Shown here piece by piece: positions 26,222 through 35,982 of a stretch of DNA of 64,000 bases. Location of the stretch: NCBI RefSeq assembly GCF_014836635.1, contig NZ_JACSQL010000003.1, positions 1 through 64,000 of the forward strand, written 5' to 3'. Made by a program: the position numbers and the translations under genes. Position 1 is the stretch's first letter; the number at the start of each line of letters is the position of its first letter. The notes below the pieces were generated by a model. That model made no database searches. It was not told the DNA's origin and saw only the letters and a program-made list of their open reading frames with translations. This DNA comes from Paenibacillus gallinarum. GTDB taxonomy: Bacteria > Bacillota > Bacilli > Paenibacillales > Paenibacillaceae.

Positions 26222-26266
26222 AAAGGTTGCCTTGGATCTAAATAATAGACCGCAGGCAACCTTTTT
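26222..26266. terminator. Bidirectional terminator
   Basis: AAAGGTTGCCT pairs with AGGCAACCTTT and is followed by TTTAAT. The left flank is A-rich, so it can also end the converging aminopeptidase transcript. Confidence 0.82.
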
Positions 26267-26308
26267 AATAGAGTATATTTTGATTATGAAAATCTACATC
26301 AGGCTGAA

Positions 26309-27541
26309 TTAGAATGCCCAATTTCCTTTAAGGAAGATCGGTTCTTTTGTGCCGTCAGCGGTAATTCCGTAGATATCCATTTCAGCAGAACCAATCATAA
26401 AGTCAACATGTGTTAGACTTGTGTTGAGTCCAGCTGCTGCCAGCTGTTCTTGGTTCATGTTTTTGCCGCCTTCGAGGTTAAAGGCATAGGCGCTTCCAAT
26501 AGCCAAGTGGTTAGAGGCATTTTCGTCAAATAGCGTATTATAGAACAGAATATTAGTATCGGAGATTGGGGATTGATGAGGAACAAGTGCTACTTCACCC
26601 AAATAATGAGAGCCTTCATCAATATCAACGAGATTTTGCAGGGCTTCTAAGCCTTCTTCAGCAGTCACCTTGATAATCCGTCCATTCTCGAATGTAAGTG
26701 AGAATTTATCAATTAGATTTCCGCCGTAGCTGAGAGGTTTGGTACTGCTAACTGTCCCATTAACACCTGTCTTCAGCGGTGCGGTAAATACTTCTTCCGT
26801 AGGCATGTTCGCTACAAACGTATGTCCCTTTTCATTGATACTGTCTCCTTGGGCCCATAAGTGTCCTTCAGGAAGCTCAATCGTAAGGTCTGTGCCAGGT
26901 GCGATGTAATGCAATTTTTTATATTTCTTCTCATTAAGCACTTTTGATTTGTTCTCAAGTGTAGTAATATGCTTCTGCCATGCAGCTACAGGATCGGCTT
27001 CACCAATACGTACCGTCTTAAAGATAGCTTCCCAAAGCAGAGATACTTGTTCTTGTTCTGGGGCATCCGGGAATACTTTGGCAGCCCATTCTGGAGAAGG
27101 AACAGCAATCAGACACCAGCTGAATTTATCAGCTTGCTGATATGCACGATATTTGGCCATCGCTTTGCCGCGAGCTTTTTGGGCAGCAACAATTCGATTT
27201 TGATTCACACCTTTAAGTAAATCGGGATTTTCGGATAGAATATGTAGGACAGCAGCCCCTTCTTCCACCATTTCAGTCATCTCGCCGGCATACCATTTTG
27301 GCTCTTTTTCAAATATTTCATCGGAAGCTAGGTCATACTGCATACGAGTGATCTGTTCATCGTTCCATTGAACTTTAATAAAACTAGCGCCAGTATCGTA
27401 TGCTTCTTTCACGATAAGACGTACAAATTCCCTTGCTTCAACAGGAGCATGAACAATAAGCGCTTGTCCAGGTTGGATATTTACCCCGACTTTAATGGTG
27501 AGTTCAGCGTAAGCTTTTAGTTTTTGAGCAAAATCAGACAT
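26309..27541 (-). CDS. M29-family aminopeptidase (AmpS/PepS type)
   Basis: This 410-residue metallopeptidase of the AmpS/PepS/PepT2 class should remove N-terminal amino acids from peptides in the cytoplasm using two metal ions. The start (ATG 27541) follows GGAGG; an upstream ATG 7 codons earlier is less well placed. Conserved blocks include a mid-region YIAPGTDLTIELPEG, the metal-ligand areas NMPTEEVFTAP and ENGRI, and the C-terminal LFDENASNHLAIGSAY and SLTHVDFMIGSAEMDI. It is single-gene. A sequence close to the B. subtilis PucR box lies about 40 bp upstream, but its relevance is unproven. Confidence 0.9.
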   Translation of the reverse strand: MSDFAQKLKAYAELTIKVGVNIQPGQALIVHAPVEAREFVRLIVKEAYDTGASFIKVQWNDEQITRMQYDLASDEIFEKEPKWYAGEMTEMVEEGAAVLHILSENPDLLKGVNQNRIVAAQKARGKAMAKYRAYQQADKFSWCLIAVPSPEWAAKVFPDAPEQEQVSLLWEAIFKTVRIGEADPVAAWQKHITTLENKSKVLNEKKYKKLHYIAPGTDLTIELPEGHLWAQGDSINEKGHTFVANMPTEEVFTAPLKTGVNGTVSSTKPLSYGGNLIDKFSLTFENGRIIKVTAEEGLEALQNLVDIDEGSHYLGEVALVPHQSPISDTNILFYNTLFDENASNHLAIGSAYAFNLEGGKNMNQEQLAAAGLNTSLTHVDFMIGSAEMDIYGITADGTKEPIFLKGNWAF

Positions 27542-27581
27542 TGTAAAATTCCTCCATTTCACACGCTATGATATATTTATC

Positions 27582-27594
27582 TACCTTTGGTTAA
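27582..27594 (+). promoter_or_regulatory. PucR-box-like sequence
   Basis: TACCTTTGGTTAA matches the B. subtilis PucR box WWWCNTTGGTTAA, as I recall it, at 12 of 13 positions. It lies 41 bp upstream of the aminopeptidase start. It may be chance. Confidence 0.25.
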
Positions 27595-27704
27595 AAAAAG
27601 CGATGTGATTAGCATGCCCGGATGAGTGAATCCAGACTCTTTCGCAAAGCTATTTTATTATTGTACAATATAAGTGGTAAAAATGAACTATTGCAATTGG
27701 TTTT

Positions 27705-27730
27705 CAAAAAAAGAAATCAAAAAAAGAAAT
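27705..27730. repeat. Two perfect tandem copies of a 13-bp A-rich unit
   Basis: CAAAAAAAGAAAT occurs twice head to tail just before the ribosome binding site of the 27754 gene. It could be slippage-prone DNA. A 12-bp palindrome, TATTGTACAATA, lies upstream at about 27658-27669. Confidence 0.7.
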
Positions 27731-27753
27731 CAGGATTATAAGGAGAGAAAAAC

Positions 27754-28020
27754 GTGAGTTATAACATAATTAGAGCATCTATGCACAGGGATGAAGAGAA
27801 ACATTGGTTAGGAAACACGGTATTTACGATCGGGGAGAGCAAGACTGAGTATGAGATCTCCTTCTTCAGTAAGAACGGCAAGGATTGGGATTATAGCCTG
27901 CATTTCGCGGCTGAACCGGGAGTAGAGGAAGAATTCCTACAACTGGATGCAAGGCTTGAAGAAGATGATGATTTATATAACGATCTTCTAGACGCTGCGA
28001 TTGATTCTATTCCTGAATAA
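27754..28020 (+). CDS. Small acidic conserved protein, unknown function
   Basis: This 88-residue acidic protein starts at GTG 27754 behind AAGGAGAG. It has no signal peptide or membrane segment. The N-terminal part is beta-patterned (HWLGNTVFTIGESKTEYEISFFSKNGKDWDYSLHF); the C-terminal part is helical and acidic. It is probably a small cytoplasmic protein. I do not recognise a family. The codon pattern and strong SD support a real gene. Confidence 0.65.
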   Translation: MSYNIIRASMHRDEEKHWLGNTVFTIGESKTEYEISFFSKNGKDWDYSLHFAAEPGVEEEFLQLDARLEEDDDLYNDLLDAAIDSIPE

Positions 28021-28204
28021 AGCGAACGAAAAGTGATAAAGCTTGTTCTTAATGAATGGTTGTTCTATTTCTGTGACATGCCGACTATAGATAGTAGGGT
28101 GAGTTTTTCTTACGAAAGCACATATTTTCTGGGAACTTGGGAATTCTACAGATGATTGATTGCACATAGGGGGCATTCCAATAAGAATGGGAGGTATCCG
28201 TCGC

Positions 28205-29011
28205 ATGGCATCTGATAATCTGATAACGGAAGGCAAGATGGCTCTAGAAGAGGTTGCGCCCGATTTATTGTGTCTGCGAACATTGTTTGTTAATGTCCTT
28301 TTTGTCGGAACCCCTGGTTCTAGACAATGGATTCTAGTCGATACAGGGATGCCGGGCTTCGCGAAAGATATTATTGAAATTGCGGAAGAACGTTTTGATG
28401 GACCGCCTTTAGCGATTGTGTTAACCCATGGACACTTTGATCATGTGGGTAATGTAATTGAGCTAGAGCAGCATTGGGGAACACCTGTATTTGCGCATAC
28501 TTTAGAATTGCCTTATCTAACAGGTCTAACGGATTATCCTCCAGCGGACCCTACGGTTGGCGGAGGATTACTAGCTCGTACATCCTTTATTTTTCCTAAC
28601 GAAGCGATTCATCTGGATGATCGGGTTGATGCGCTTCCTTCTGATCATAGTGTACCGTACGCCCCAGATTGGCGATGGATTGCTACACCGGGTCATTCCC
28701 CAGGTCATATCTCTTTATACCGGGAGAAGGATGGGACACTCATTGCAGGTGATGCGTTCATCACCGTTCAGCAAGAATCGCTCTGGCATGTTATTTTCCA
28801 GGATAAAGAACTCCATGGACCTCCAATGTATTTCACTACGGACTGGGATGCTGCTAAAACTTCTGTTCAGACGCTTGCTGATCTTAAGCCAGAGCTTGCC
28901 ATTACGGGACATGGTCATATGATGGCAAGTACAGAACTTAGAGGTCAATTGGATCGTCTTGCTCGGGACTTTGACCGGCTTGCCCTACCGAGACAAGGGA
29001 AATACGTCTAA
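28205..29011 (+). CDS. Metallo-beta-lactamase fold hydrolase
   Basis: This 268-residue cytoplasmic protein carries the metal-binding motif THGHFDH, a second ligand region TPGHSPGH, GDAF and a final GHGH. Together these define the MBL superfamily (glyoxalase II/lactonase-like). It should be a hydrolase using two zinc or similar metals. I chose ATG 28205 because GGGAGG lies 10 nt upstream; in-frame TTG 28160 and ATG 28187 lie before or on that site. The substrate is unknown. It is monocistronic. Confidence 0.9.
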   Translation: MASDNLITEGKMALEEVAPDLLCLRTLFVNVLFVGTPGSRQWILVDTGMPGFAKDIIEIAEERFDGPPLAIVLTHGHFDHVGNVIELEQHWGTPVFAHTLELPYLTGLTDYPPADPTVGGGLLARTSFIFPNEAIHLDDRVDALPSDHSVPYAPDWRWIATPGHSPGHISLYREKDGTLIAGDAFITVQQESLWHVIFQDKELHGPPMYFTTDWDAAKTSVQTLADLKPELAITGHGHMMASTELRGQLDRLARDFDRLALPRQGKYV

Positions 29012-29031
29012 TAGATCATGAAATGACGAAT

Positions 29032-29066
29032 AAAGATATCCTATAATCCGGGATATCTTTATTTTT
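29032..29066 (+). terminator. Rho-independent terminator
   Basis: AAAGATATCC pairs with GGATATCTTT around TATAATCC and TATTTTTG follows. Confidence 0.85.
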
Positions 29067-29078
29067 GTTGTGATGAAA

Positions 29079-30233
29079 TTAAAATTGTTCAATGGCAGCG
29101 AGGAAAACATTGTTAAAATGGTCTGTATACATATTTTTAAAAGGCTTCTCCAAATCTCGTTCGATCGTAAAATGAATCAATATAATATCATATACCGGAT
29201 CAACTGCGACAAATACACCGGCTGCTCCCCAGTGAGAGTATGCCTGCTGCGAAAATAAATCTCCGCCATCTTTTTTACTTCCATTAATACTCCAGCCATA
29301 TCCCCAGCTTGCTTCTGGAAAGGTTTCATCTCTGTAGACGGAGGAGACCCCTGGAATATGATTTTTTGTCATTTCTTTTATGGAAATGGGAGAAAGGATC
29401 CGCTGATCTCCATACGTACCTTTATTGAGAAACATCTGAGCAAAGACAGCAAGGTCCATGGCACTGCTATAGATACCAGCTGAAGGGGAGACCGATTCTA
29501 TCATCTCGTCTGTTTCGAGCCACTCAGCACAAGGGTCTTCGGGTGATCGTTTCACAATACGATGACGTTCCGTGTGGGGGACTTTGAAATAAGAATCATT
29601 CATCCCAAGCGGCTCAAATAGTTCTTGCTTAACGAAGTCTGGATAGGAGATTCCGCTGACTCTGCGTATGATGTCTCCAAGTAGATCATATCCAAATCCA
29701 AGGTAAGACATAATTTCACCCGGCTTGCTGGATAAAGGAGCGCCGTATCTCATATGGAGGTACTCATGGAAATAAGGTTCTTCTGATTCTTCGCACGGAG
29801 GGATATCGATCGTTGATCCATCCCCTCTCGCGTAAGTATAGATGTCTTCTGCATTCATTCCAGAAGTGTGAGTAAGCAGGTGATGAATTCGCACATTTTC
29901 TTTTCCAAGTCCTTGAAATTCGGGTATGTAGTCAATCACCGGTCGATTAAGTCCGATGAGCCCTCGTTCAACGAGTATCATAATACAAGTAGCAGTGAAC
30001 ACTTTAGTAATCGAGCACAAGGGAAATAAAGCATTAGCAGTTAACGGTGGCGAATCGGCAGCGGGTGTGAGAGTTCCGAACGCTTGGTGAGAGACAATGA
30101 TCCCTTTTCTTGCGACAAATATGACCTCGGCAGGGGTAATGTTGTTGTCAACCATCTGCTTCGCATAGGTAGTAGCGTAAGCTATTTTTGATGCAGACAT
30201 TCCTGCTTCTTCTGGTGATCCATTACGTAACAT
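29079..30233 (-). CDS. Serine hydrolase, class C beta-lactamase family
   Basis: This 384-residue protein has the SxxK motif in LCSITKVF (nucleophile Ser and Lys). The tyrosine motif region is SYLGFGYDLLG, and HWGAAG stands in the place of the KTG/HTG motif. LTHTSGM is also typical of the family. It has no signal peptide, so it is more likely a cytoplasmic esterase or peptidase than a secreted lactamase. Start ATG 30233 has AAGGAAGG at good spacing; GTG 30242 is in frame but too close. The physiological substrate is unknown. Confidence 0.88.
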   Translation of the reverse strand: MLRNGSPEEAGMSASKIAYATTYAKQMVDNNITPAEVIFVARKGIIVSHQAFGTLTPAADSPPLTANALFPLCSITKVFTATCIMILVERGLIGLNRPVIDYIPEFQGLGKENVRIHHLLTHTSGMNAEDIYTYARGDGSTIDIPPCEESEEPYFHEYLHMRYGAPLSSKPGEIMSYLGFGYDLLGDIIRRVSGISYPDFVKQELFEPLGMNDSYFKVPHTERHRIVKRSPEDPCAEWLETDEMIESVSPSAGIYSSAMDLAVFAQMFLNKGTYGDQRILSPISIKEMTKNHIPGVSSVYRDETFPEASWGYGWSINGSKKDGGDLFSQQAYSHWGAAGVFVAVDPVYDIILIHFTIERDLEKPFKNMYTDHFNNVFLAAIEQF

Positions 30234-30380
30234 CGTATTCACCTTCCTTTTATAGAAATATAATCCAGATTATATAGTATATAGAGTTAAGAATTAATAG
30301 ACAAGTAAAATAATTCATATATTTGTTAGCTTCTATTGGTAGATAGTGTGTTCCTCATTTTCGTTTAATATATTGTAGCA

Positions 30381-30410
30381 TTGACGAAATTTGGTAAATG
30401 AAGTTAGAAT
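30381..30410 (+). promoter_or_regulatory. Probable promoter of the SLH-arabinanase gene
   Basis: TTGACG (30381-30386), 18 bp, then TAGAAT (30405-30410). It lies 170 bp upstream of the start codon, leaving a leader of about 160 nt in which I found no known RNA element. Confidence 0.5.
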
Positions 30411-30579
30411 ACAAATGTTAACTAGTTAGGATATGTATTAACAATGCGATTAATGGGGCGTGGTTTATGGTCGGTATAGGTGGTGGATAAGGAAGAAGCC
30501 ATTCTGAGGCTGGATTGTTGTATTCGTTTACAAAATAAAGAGAAACATGCTTGTCATACCTTATAGGGAGGACTTTAAT

Positions 30580-33500
30580 GTGAAAAAAACTTTTTCGAAA
30601 TATGTAGCTATGATTCTCGTATTTGCTTTGCTTGTACCTACTAGTATCTATGCAGACAGCTCGGATACATCCCGAACGAAGACAGATGTAAGCGGTCACT
30701 GGGCGGAGGAATCACTTGAATCCTGGATTCAGAATGGAATCATTCAAGGTTACGGAAATGGCGTATACAAGCCGAATCAAGCCATAACAAGAGCAGAATT
30801 AATAACTCTTATTAATCGTACATTTAACTTTGTCGAGGTATCTGGCAGCGATGCTTTCTCAGATCTATCTGCTGATAACTCTTATTACAACGATATAATG
30901 AAAGCGGTTGCCGTTGGGTATGTGAAAGGATATACGGATGGCACAATTCGTCCTGATGAGCTTGTATCACGACAAGAAGCTGCTGTAATGCTTAGAAATG
31001 TGTTCGAATTATCACCTGAAGAAAGTAATAGTTCGCAGCTTACTGATTTGAGAGGGCTTCCAGATTGGAGTAAATCTGCAGTCAAAACCCTGTTGAATTC
31101 AGGCTATATTACTGGATATCCTGATCAAACCTTTAGACCTGCTAAATCCATTACGAGAGCGGAAGCTTTGGTATTGCTAAAAAATATTTCAGGAGAAATT
31201 CTTAACAAAGAAGGTACATACTCCGGCGTAACAGCAAGAAATGTACTTATTAACCACTCAGGAGTTACACTGAATAATTCAACAATTGAAGGAAATATAG
31301 TTCTGACGCAAGGTATTGAAGAGGGTGAAGTAGTACTAGATCAAGTCACAGTCAAAGGTGATGTTATTGTCGCTAGTGGTGGAACTGTTCATTTGAATGG
31401 TGAATTTGGGACGGTCGAAGTAAGATCATCAAATCATCCACAGGTGAAACTAGTAAAAGGAGTGATCCAAAAGCTGATATTGAATCAGCAGACGGAGCTT
31501 CATGTAGAAGAAGGTGCAGTTATCAATGAAGTTGTGATCGACGGAAATCTAATGATCACGGTGACGGGTAAAGGGGTAATCAAAACGACGGACGATCGAA
31601 TTATACGTAAGGACAACGTAACATCTATACCGGAAGCAGGAGTTCCAAGTCAACCTTCCGTACCAAATCCATCACCAAATCCATCAACAGACCCATCAAC
31701 AGATCCGGATCAATCTCCTGCACCTACATTCAAGAATGTATCGGTCCATGATCCTTCGATCATTAAAGACGGAAAAGAATATTATGTGTTTGGGTCTCAT
31801 ATTGAGGCAGCTAAATCGACTGATCTGATGAACTGGACAACGTTCACGAATGGATATACAACCCCTAACAATGTTCTGTTTGGAAATCTTTCAGAAAATT
31901 TGAAGGGCTCATTCGCTTGGGCTGGTGAAAATGACTCAGATAGTAAAGGCGGTTTTTCCGTTTGGGCACCGGACGTGTTCTGGAACGAAAATTACATCAA
32001 TAAGGACAATACAAAGGGTGCCTATATGATGTACTACAGTGCATCATCCACCTATATCCGTTCCGCGATTGGTTATGCGGTATCTCAAAACATCGAAGGA
32101 CCTTATGAATATGTAGACACGATTGTTTACTCAGGATTCACTAAAAACGATGCTAAAGATACAGATAGTCAAGTCAATAAAAAATGGACAAATACCAATA
32201 TCAAAACATTGGTTGACGAGAAGCTTTTGAGCGGTCCAAATGAACAATGGTTTAAAGCAGACGGATCATTCAATAACAGCGTGTATCCTAACGCGATTGA
32301 TTCCACCTTATTTTATGATACAGACGGTAAGCTGTGGATGACCTATGGTTCTTGGTCAGGCGGTATTTTCTTACTCGAACTGGACCCGCAAACGGGGAAA
32401 GCGATTTATCCAGGAGAAGATGGAATAACTGAGGATGGACGAATCATTGATCGTTATTTTGGTACGAAAATTGCCGGCGGTTATACAAAATCCGGAGAAG
32501 GTCCGTTTATTGTCTATGATGAAGAGACGGGATACTATTTCTTGACGGTTACTTACGGCTGGCTTGGGGCTGACGGTGGATACAACATGAGACAGTTCAG
32601 ATCGAAGAATCCAGACGGTCCGTATGTGGATGCTGAAGGGAAAAATGCAGTATTGCCAAGTGGCGCGGAAAATGAAACTTATGGCATTAAGATGATCGGT
32701 AACTTCCTCTTCAAGAGAGAGATTGGTGATCCGGGAACAGGTACAGGTTATGGTTACGTATCTGCTGGTCATAACTCGGTATATTATGATGAAGAGACAG
32801 GTAAACAATTCTTGTTCTTCCATGCTCGCTTCCCGCAAAAAGGAGAAGCACACGAGCTTCGTGTTCACCAAATGTATAGGAATAAGGATGGTTGGCCGGT
32901 AGTAGCTGCTAATCGCTATGCGGGCGAGACGCTTTCGAAATTGAATACAAAAGATATCTCAGGCGAATACAAATTTGTGAATCACGGTTTAGCCTATTCC
33001 GGAGATATTACAAATTCAGTTGATATTAGTCTGAATGAAAATCAAACGATATCTGGAGAAGTAACTGGATCTTGGAAATTGAAGGATGATTTTTATGCAG
33101 AACTTACTGTAGATGAAGTCACATATGATGGAGTTTTCGTGAAACAATGGGACGAAACTTTGCAGAAGGAAACGATGACATTTACGGCCATTTCAAGTGC
33201 GGGAGAAACGATCTGGGGTATTGGACAGCCTGAGAAAACAGATCAAGAGGTTGTAAAGGATGTGGAGCAGGCGCTTACATTAGGTAATACATCCAATGTT
33301 TCTTCAAATCTTGCACTTCCTGTAAAGGGAGCGCGCAACACTCAAATCTCTTGGAAGACGTCTGATTCAAGCGTTGTGTCTGAGACAGGAGAAGTGAACC
33401 CTCCAGAGGTCGGTGAGCAGAATGTAACGGCAACACTTACGGCAACCATCTCGAAGGGCAACGCCGTAGTGACGAAAACATTTGATATTGTAGTAGCACC

Positions 33501-34764
33501 GGTTGACGCTTCATATGGTCTAATTGCGCAGTATTCTTTTGAAAATGATCTATCCGCTTCAGTCGGTTCTTTTGGTGATGGATCGATAACGGGAGATCGC
33601 ATCGATAACACAGGTGGTACAATTACTTTTGATAAGGGTGTCGTAGGAAACGGAGCTATATTTGACGGAAAATCGGGTATCAAGCTTCCGAATGGTTTAA
33701 TTGAAGGGAAAGAGTATTCTGTATCCATGTGGCTGAAGCCTTCGCAGATCACACAGTATACTCCGACTTTCTTTGGTGGATCAAACAAGAGTTGGATCAG
33801 CTTTGTACCGCAAGCAGGAGATAATACGACAACACTATGGTCTGGTGAGAATTGGTATAATGCATCCATCGGATCAAGAATTCGTACGAATCAGTGGCAA
33901 CATATTGCATTCTCTGTTGATAACGGATTTGTAAAAGTATTTGTGGGTGGAAAAGAAGCTTACTCAGGCTCAGGTTTCCCGGATGTGTTTACGACCAAAG
34001 ATGGGGTATTCAGTTTAGGTGTTAACTTCTGGGATACAGCATACAAAGGAATGTTGGATGAACTCCGTATCTACAATGTTGCTATTACTGCGGAAGTGGC
34101 TGCAAAACTAGCTGAGGACTTACCAAAAGAGGAACAAGGCGAAGCTGAACTCTCCGCTGAATTCTCTTTTGAGGACAAGTTAACCGATACCAAAGGCGAC
34201 TTTGGAACCGGAACGGTCATCGGAGAAAAAATTGGTAACCCAGATGGTGGAACAATCTCATATAAAGATGGGGTAAAAGGGAAAGCAGCCGCATTTGACG
34301 GGAAGTCAGGGATACTTCTTCCGAGCGGGCTCATTTCAAGTGACAGCTATTCCGTTACAATGTGGGTATATGCAGATAAATTGAAGCCTTACACTCCCGT
34401 GTTCTTCGGAGCACAGTCGAATAAAAACTGGATTAGTATGCTCCCGATGGGACATGACGGAGCAAAAAACAACGCGATGTTGTGGTCAGGTGAAGCGTGG
34501 TACGATGCCATAGCAGATGTAAAAACACCGCTTCAAAAGTGGACTCACTATGCATTTACGGTGAATGGTGATGCCGTTACCGTATATGTTGATGGAGTAG
34601 CGAAGTATACGGGCAAAGGATTCCCCGATATTTTTACAGATAATAAGGGAACCTTCAGTCTAGGTACAAACTGGTGGGATACTCCTTTCAAAGGCATGAT
34701 TGATGAACTGCAGATTTATAAAGGGGCAATTACTCCAGAAAAAGTCGCAGAACTTGCTTCATAA
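30580..34764 (+). CDS. SLH-anchored GH43 endo-arabinanase with two LamG domains
   Basis: This 1,394-residue secreted protein starts at GTG 30580 behind AGGGAGGA. It has a signal peptide (1-26) and three SLH domains (about 36-80, 88-140, 150-205) for binding to the cell wall. A beta-helix-like segment (about 215-345) follows, then a Pro/Ser/Asp linker (354-384). The GH43 five-blade propeller spans about 387-790 and has the expected acids: Asp in HDPSI, Asp in AIDSTLF and Glu in GEGPF. A C-terminal arabinanase domain, an Ig-like domain (about 890-970) and two closely related LamG domains (about 980-1180 and 1190-1394) complete it. The GH43 part resembles extracellular alpha-1,5-L-arabinanases. 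The enzyme would cut arabinan at the cell surface, with LamG domains perhaps binding it. Confidence 0.9.
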   Translation: MKKTFSKYVAMILVFALLVPTSIYADSSDTSRTKTDVSGHWAEESLESWIQNGIIQGYGNGVYKPNQAITRAELITLINRTFNFVEVSGSDAFSDLSADNSYYNDIMKAVAVGYVKGYTDGTIRPDELVSRQEAAVMLRNVFELSPEESNSSQLTDLRGLPDWSKSAVKTLLNSGYITGYPDQTFRPAKSITRAEALVLLKNISGEILNKEGTYSGVTARNVLINHSGVTLNNSTIEGNIVLTQGIEEGEVVLDQVTVKGDVIVASGGTVHLNGEFGTVEVRSSNHPQVKLVKGVIQKLILNQQTELHVEEGAVINEVVIDGNLMITVTGKGVIKTTDDRIIRKDNVTSIPEAGVPSQPSVPNPSPNPSTDPSTDPDQSPAPTFKNVSVHDPSIIKDGKEYYVFGSHIEAAKSTDLMNWTTFTNGYTTPNNVLFGNLSENLKGSFAWAGENDSDSKGGFSVWAPDVFWNENYINKDNTKGAYMMYYSASSTYIRSAIGYAVSQNIEGPYEYVDTIVYSGFTKNDAKDTDSQVNKKWTNTNIKTLVDEKLLSGPNEQWFKADGSFNNSVYPNAIDSTLFYDTDGKLWMTYGSWSGGIFLLELDPQTGKAIYPGEDGITEDGRIIDRYFGTKIAGGYTKSGEGPFIVYDEETGYYFLTVTYGWLGADGGYNMRQFRSKNPDGPYVDAEGKNAVLPSGAENETYGIKMIGNFLFKREIGDPGTGTGYGYVSAGHNSVYYDEETGKQFLFFHARFPQKGEAHELRVHQMYRNKDGWPVVAANRYAGETLSKLNTKDISGEYKFVNHGLAYSGDITNSVDISLNENQTISGEVTGSWKLKDDFYAELTVDEVTYDGVFVKQWDETLQKETMTFTAISSAGETIWGIGQPEKTDQEVVKDVEQALTLGNTSNVSSNLALPVKGARNTQISWKTSDSSVVSETGEVNPPEVGEQNVTATLTATISKGNAVVTKTFDIVVAPVDASYGLIAQYSFENDLSASVGSFGDGSITGDRIDNTGGTITFDKGVVGNGAIFDGKSGIKLPNGLIEGKEYSVSMWLKPSQITQYTPTFFGGSNKSWISFVPQAGDNTTTLWSGENWYNASIGSRIRTNQWQHIAFSVDNGFVKVFVGGKEAYSGSGFPDVFTTKDGVFSLGVNFWDTAYKGMLDELRIYNVAITAEVAAKLAEDLPKEEQGEAELSAEFSFEDKLTDTKGDFGTGTVIGEKIGNPDGGTISYKDGVKGKAAAFDGKSGILLPSGLISSDSYSVTMWVYADKLKPYTPVFFGAQSNKNWISMLPMGHDGAKNNAMLWSGEAWYDAIADVKTPLQKWTHYAFTVNGDAVTVYVDGVAKYTGKGFPDIFTDNKGTFSLGTNWWDTPFKGMIDELQIYKGAITPEKVAELAS

Positions 34765-34784
34765 TATTCTTCATGGGTAATAAC

Positions 34785-34818
34785 CAATTAAGCACTTCTC
34801 AGGAGGAGTGCTTAATTG
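34785..34818 (+). terminator. Hairpin at the end of the arabinanase gene
   Basis: CAATTAAGCACT pairs perfectly with AGTGCTTAATTG around a 10-nt loop. Only a weak T-rich tract (GATTTCT) follows, so it may act as an inefficient terminator or 3' stabiliser. Confidence 0.65.
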
Positions 34819-34933
34819 GATTTCTATATGCGAAGCCTTCTCTATTAATTGTTCCTATGAAGGCTCTATGATAGAATTTTTTTGTAGAACATGATATATT
34901 CGTCAAGAGAATAACATTGCTTCATACTAGATA

Positions 34934-34947
34934 TGAAAGCGCTACAT
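34934..34947. promoter_or_regulatory. cre-like site before the aldose epimerase gene
   Basis: TGAAAGCGCTACAT matches the CcpA cre consensus TGNAANCGNWNNCA with one mismatch and has the palindromic AAGCGCT core. It lies just before the proposed start at 34969, which would suit catabolite repression of a sugar gene. Confidence 0.4.
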
Positions 34948-34968
34948 ATAGGAGGCGTTGAAGAAACG

Positions 34969-35982
34969 ATGGTACAAGATACGCATACGGCATATGAAGG
35001 AACATACGGTAGTTTTGCTGCTATTATTTTGAAGTCAGGCCCTTATGAAGCTAAGATGATCCCGGAAATCGGGGGGAATCTAGTTTCTTTTCGTGATGTA
35101 GAGCGAGGTCATAGTTATCTGAGAGAACCGGGTGAAGATCACGCGGAGGAATTAAAAGAGAACCCAGGAGTATTCGGGATTCCTGTACTCTTTCCGCCGA
35201 ACCGATTCGAGGATGGTAAGTTTCCTTGGAACGGCAAGGTATATCATTTGCCAATTAATGAAGAAGCAACAGGCAATCATCTGCATGGATTTATGCACTA
35301 CATACCGTGGCAGGTCGTAAGTTTTGGTGCAAATGAGCAGGAGAGCTTTGTTGTTGTAGAACAGATCGTACGAGAAGGACATGAATTTTATAAGTATCTC
35401 CCGTTTGAATATACGATCCGTCTTCGTTATACACTCAGTGGGCTAGGACTTCAGCAACAAGTTACCATTATAAATGAAGGTAAGGAATCCATGCCTAATT
35501 TACTAGCATTTCACACGGCAATTAAGGCGCCATTTGATGAAACAAGCGAGGCTGCTGACTATAAAGTCAAAGCGACGATTGGTCAGCGTTATGAGCTGAA
35601 TGGTCGAAGTTTGCCAACAGGCAACATACAGCCTTTATCTAAAGAGGAAGAACTCTTAAAGACAGAAGGAGTGAATCCTTATTTTGAAGCGATGGATAAT
35701 CACTATACTTCTGAGCCTCAGAATGGACGTAACTACATGGAACTTACGAACACAAAAACAGGAGATACCCTTGTTTATGACGTAGGTACTTCATACAAGC
35801 ACTGGATGATCTGGAACAACAATGCGAGCAATCAGTTTTTCTGTCCAGAACCACAGATGAATCTCGTAAATGCACCGAATGTAACTGGAAAATCAAACGA
35901 GGAAATCGGGCTTATAGCACTAGAACCAGGCACTGTTTTTGAACAAGCTAGTCGGTTGTATGTGGTAAACAGATCACTATAG
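34969..35982 (+). CDS. Aldose 1-epimerase family protein
   Basis: This 337-residue protein has the galactose mutarotase-like fold. It shows an early GGNLVSFRD, the catalytic-His region in NHLHGFMHYIPW, and later H in LLAFHTAIKAPF. The C-terminal PEPQMNLVNAPN and the Glu-bearing ALEPG are also typical. It should interconvert alpha and beta anomers of a sugar or sugar phosphate. Start ATG 34969 follows GGAGG at a rather long 13 nt. ATG 34933 is in frame but has no ribosome binding site and overlaps the cre-like site. It lies directly after the arabinanase gene, so arabinose-type sugars are possible substrates. Confidence 0.85.
   Translation: MVQDTHTAYEGTYGSFAAIILKSGPYEAKMIPEIGGNLVSFRDVERGHSYLREPGEDHAEELKENPGVFGIPVLFPPNRFEDGKFPWNGKVYHLPINEEATGNHLHGFMHYIPWQVVSFGANEQESFVVVEQIVREGHEFYKYLPFEYTIRLRYTLSGLGLQQQVTIINEGKESMPNLLAFHTAIKAPFDETSEAADYKVKATIGQRYELNGRSLPTGNIQPLSKEEELLKTEGVNPYFEAMDNHYTSEPQNGRNYMELTNTKTGDTLVYDVGTSYKHWMIWNNNASNQFFCPEPQMNLVNAPNVTGKSNEEIGLIALEPGTVFEQASRLYVVNRSL

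Noticed and set aside
32371..32871. A 166-codon minus-strand frame
   Set aside because: It is antisense to the GH43 domain of the arabinanase and has no start signals.
34783..34789. TAACCAA, the complement of the PucR box core
   Set aside because: It overlaps the left arm of the hairpin after the arabinanase gene and lacks the rest of the box.
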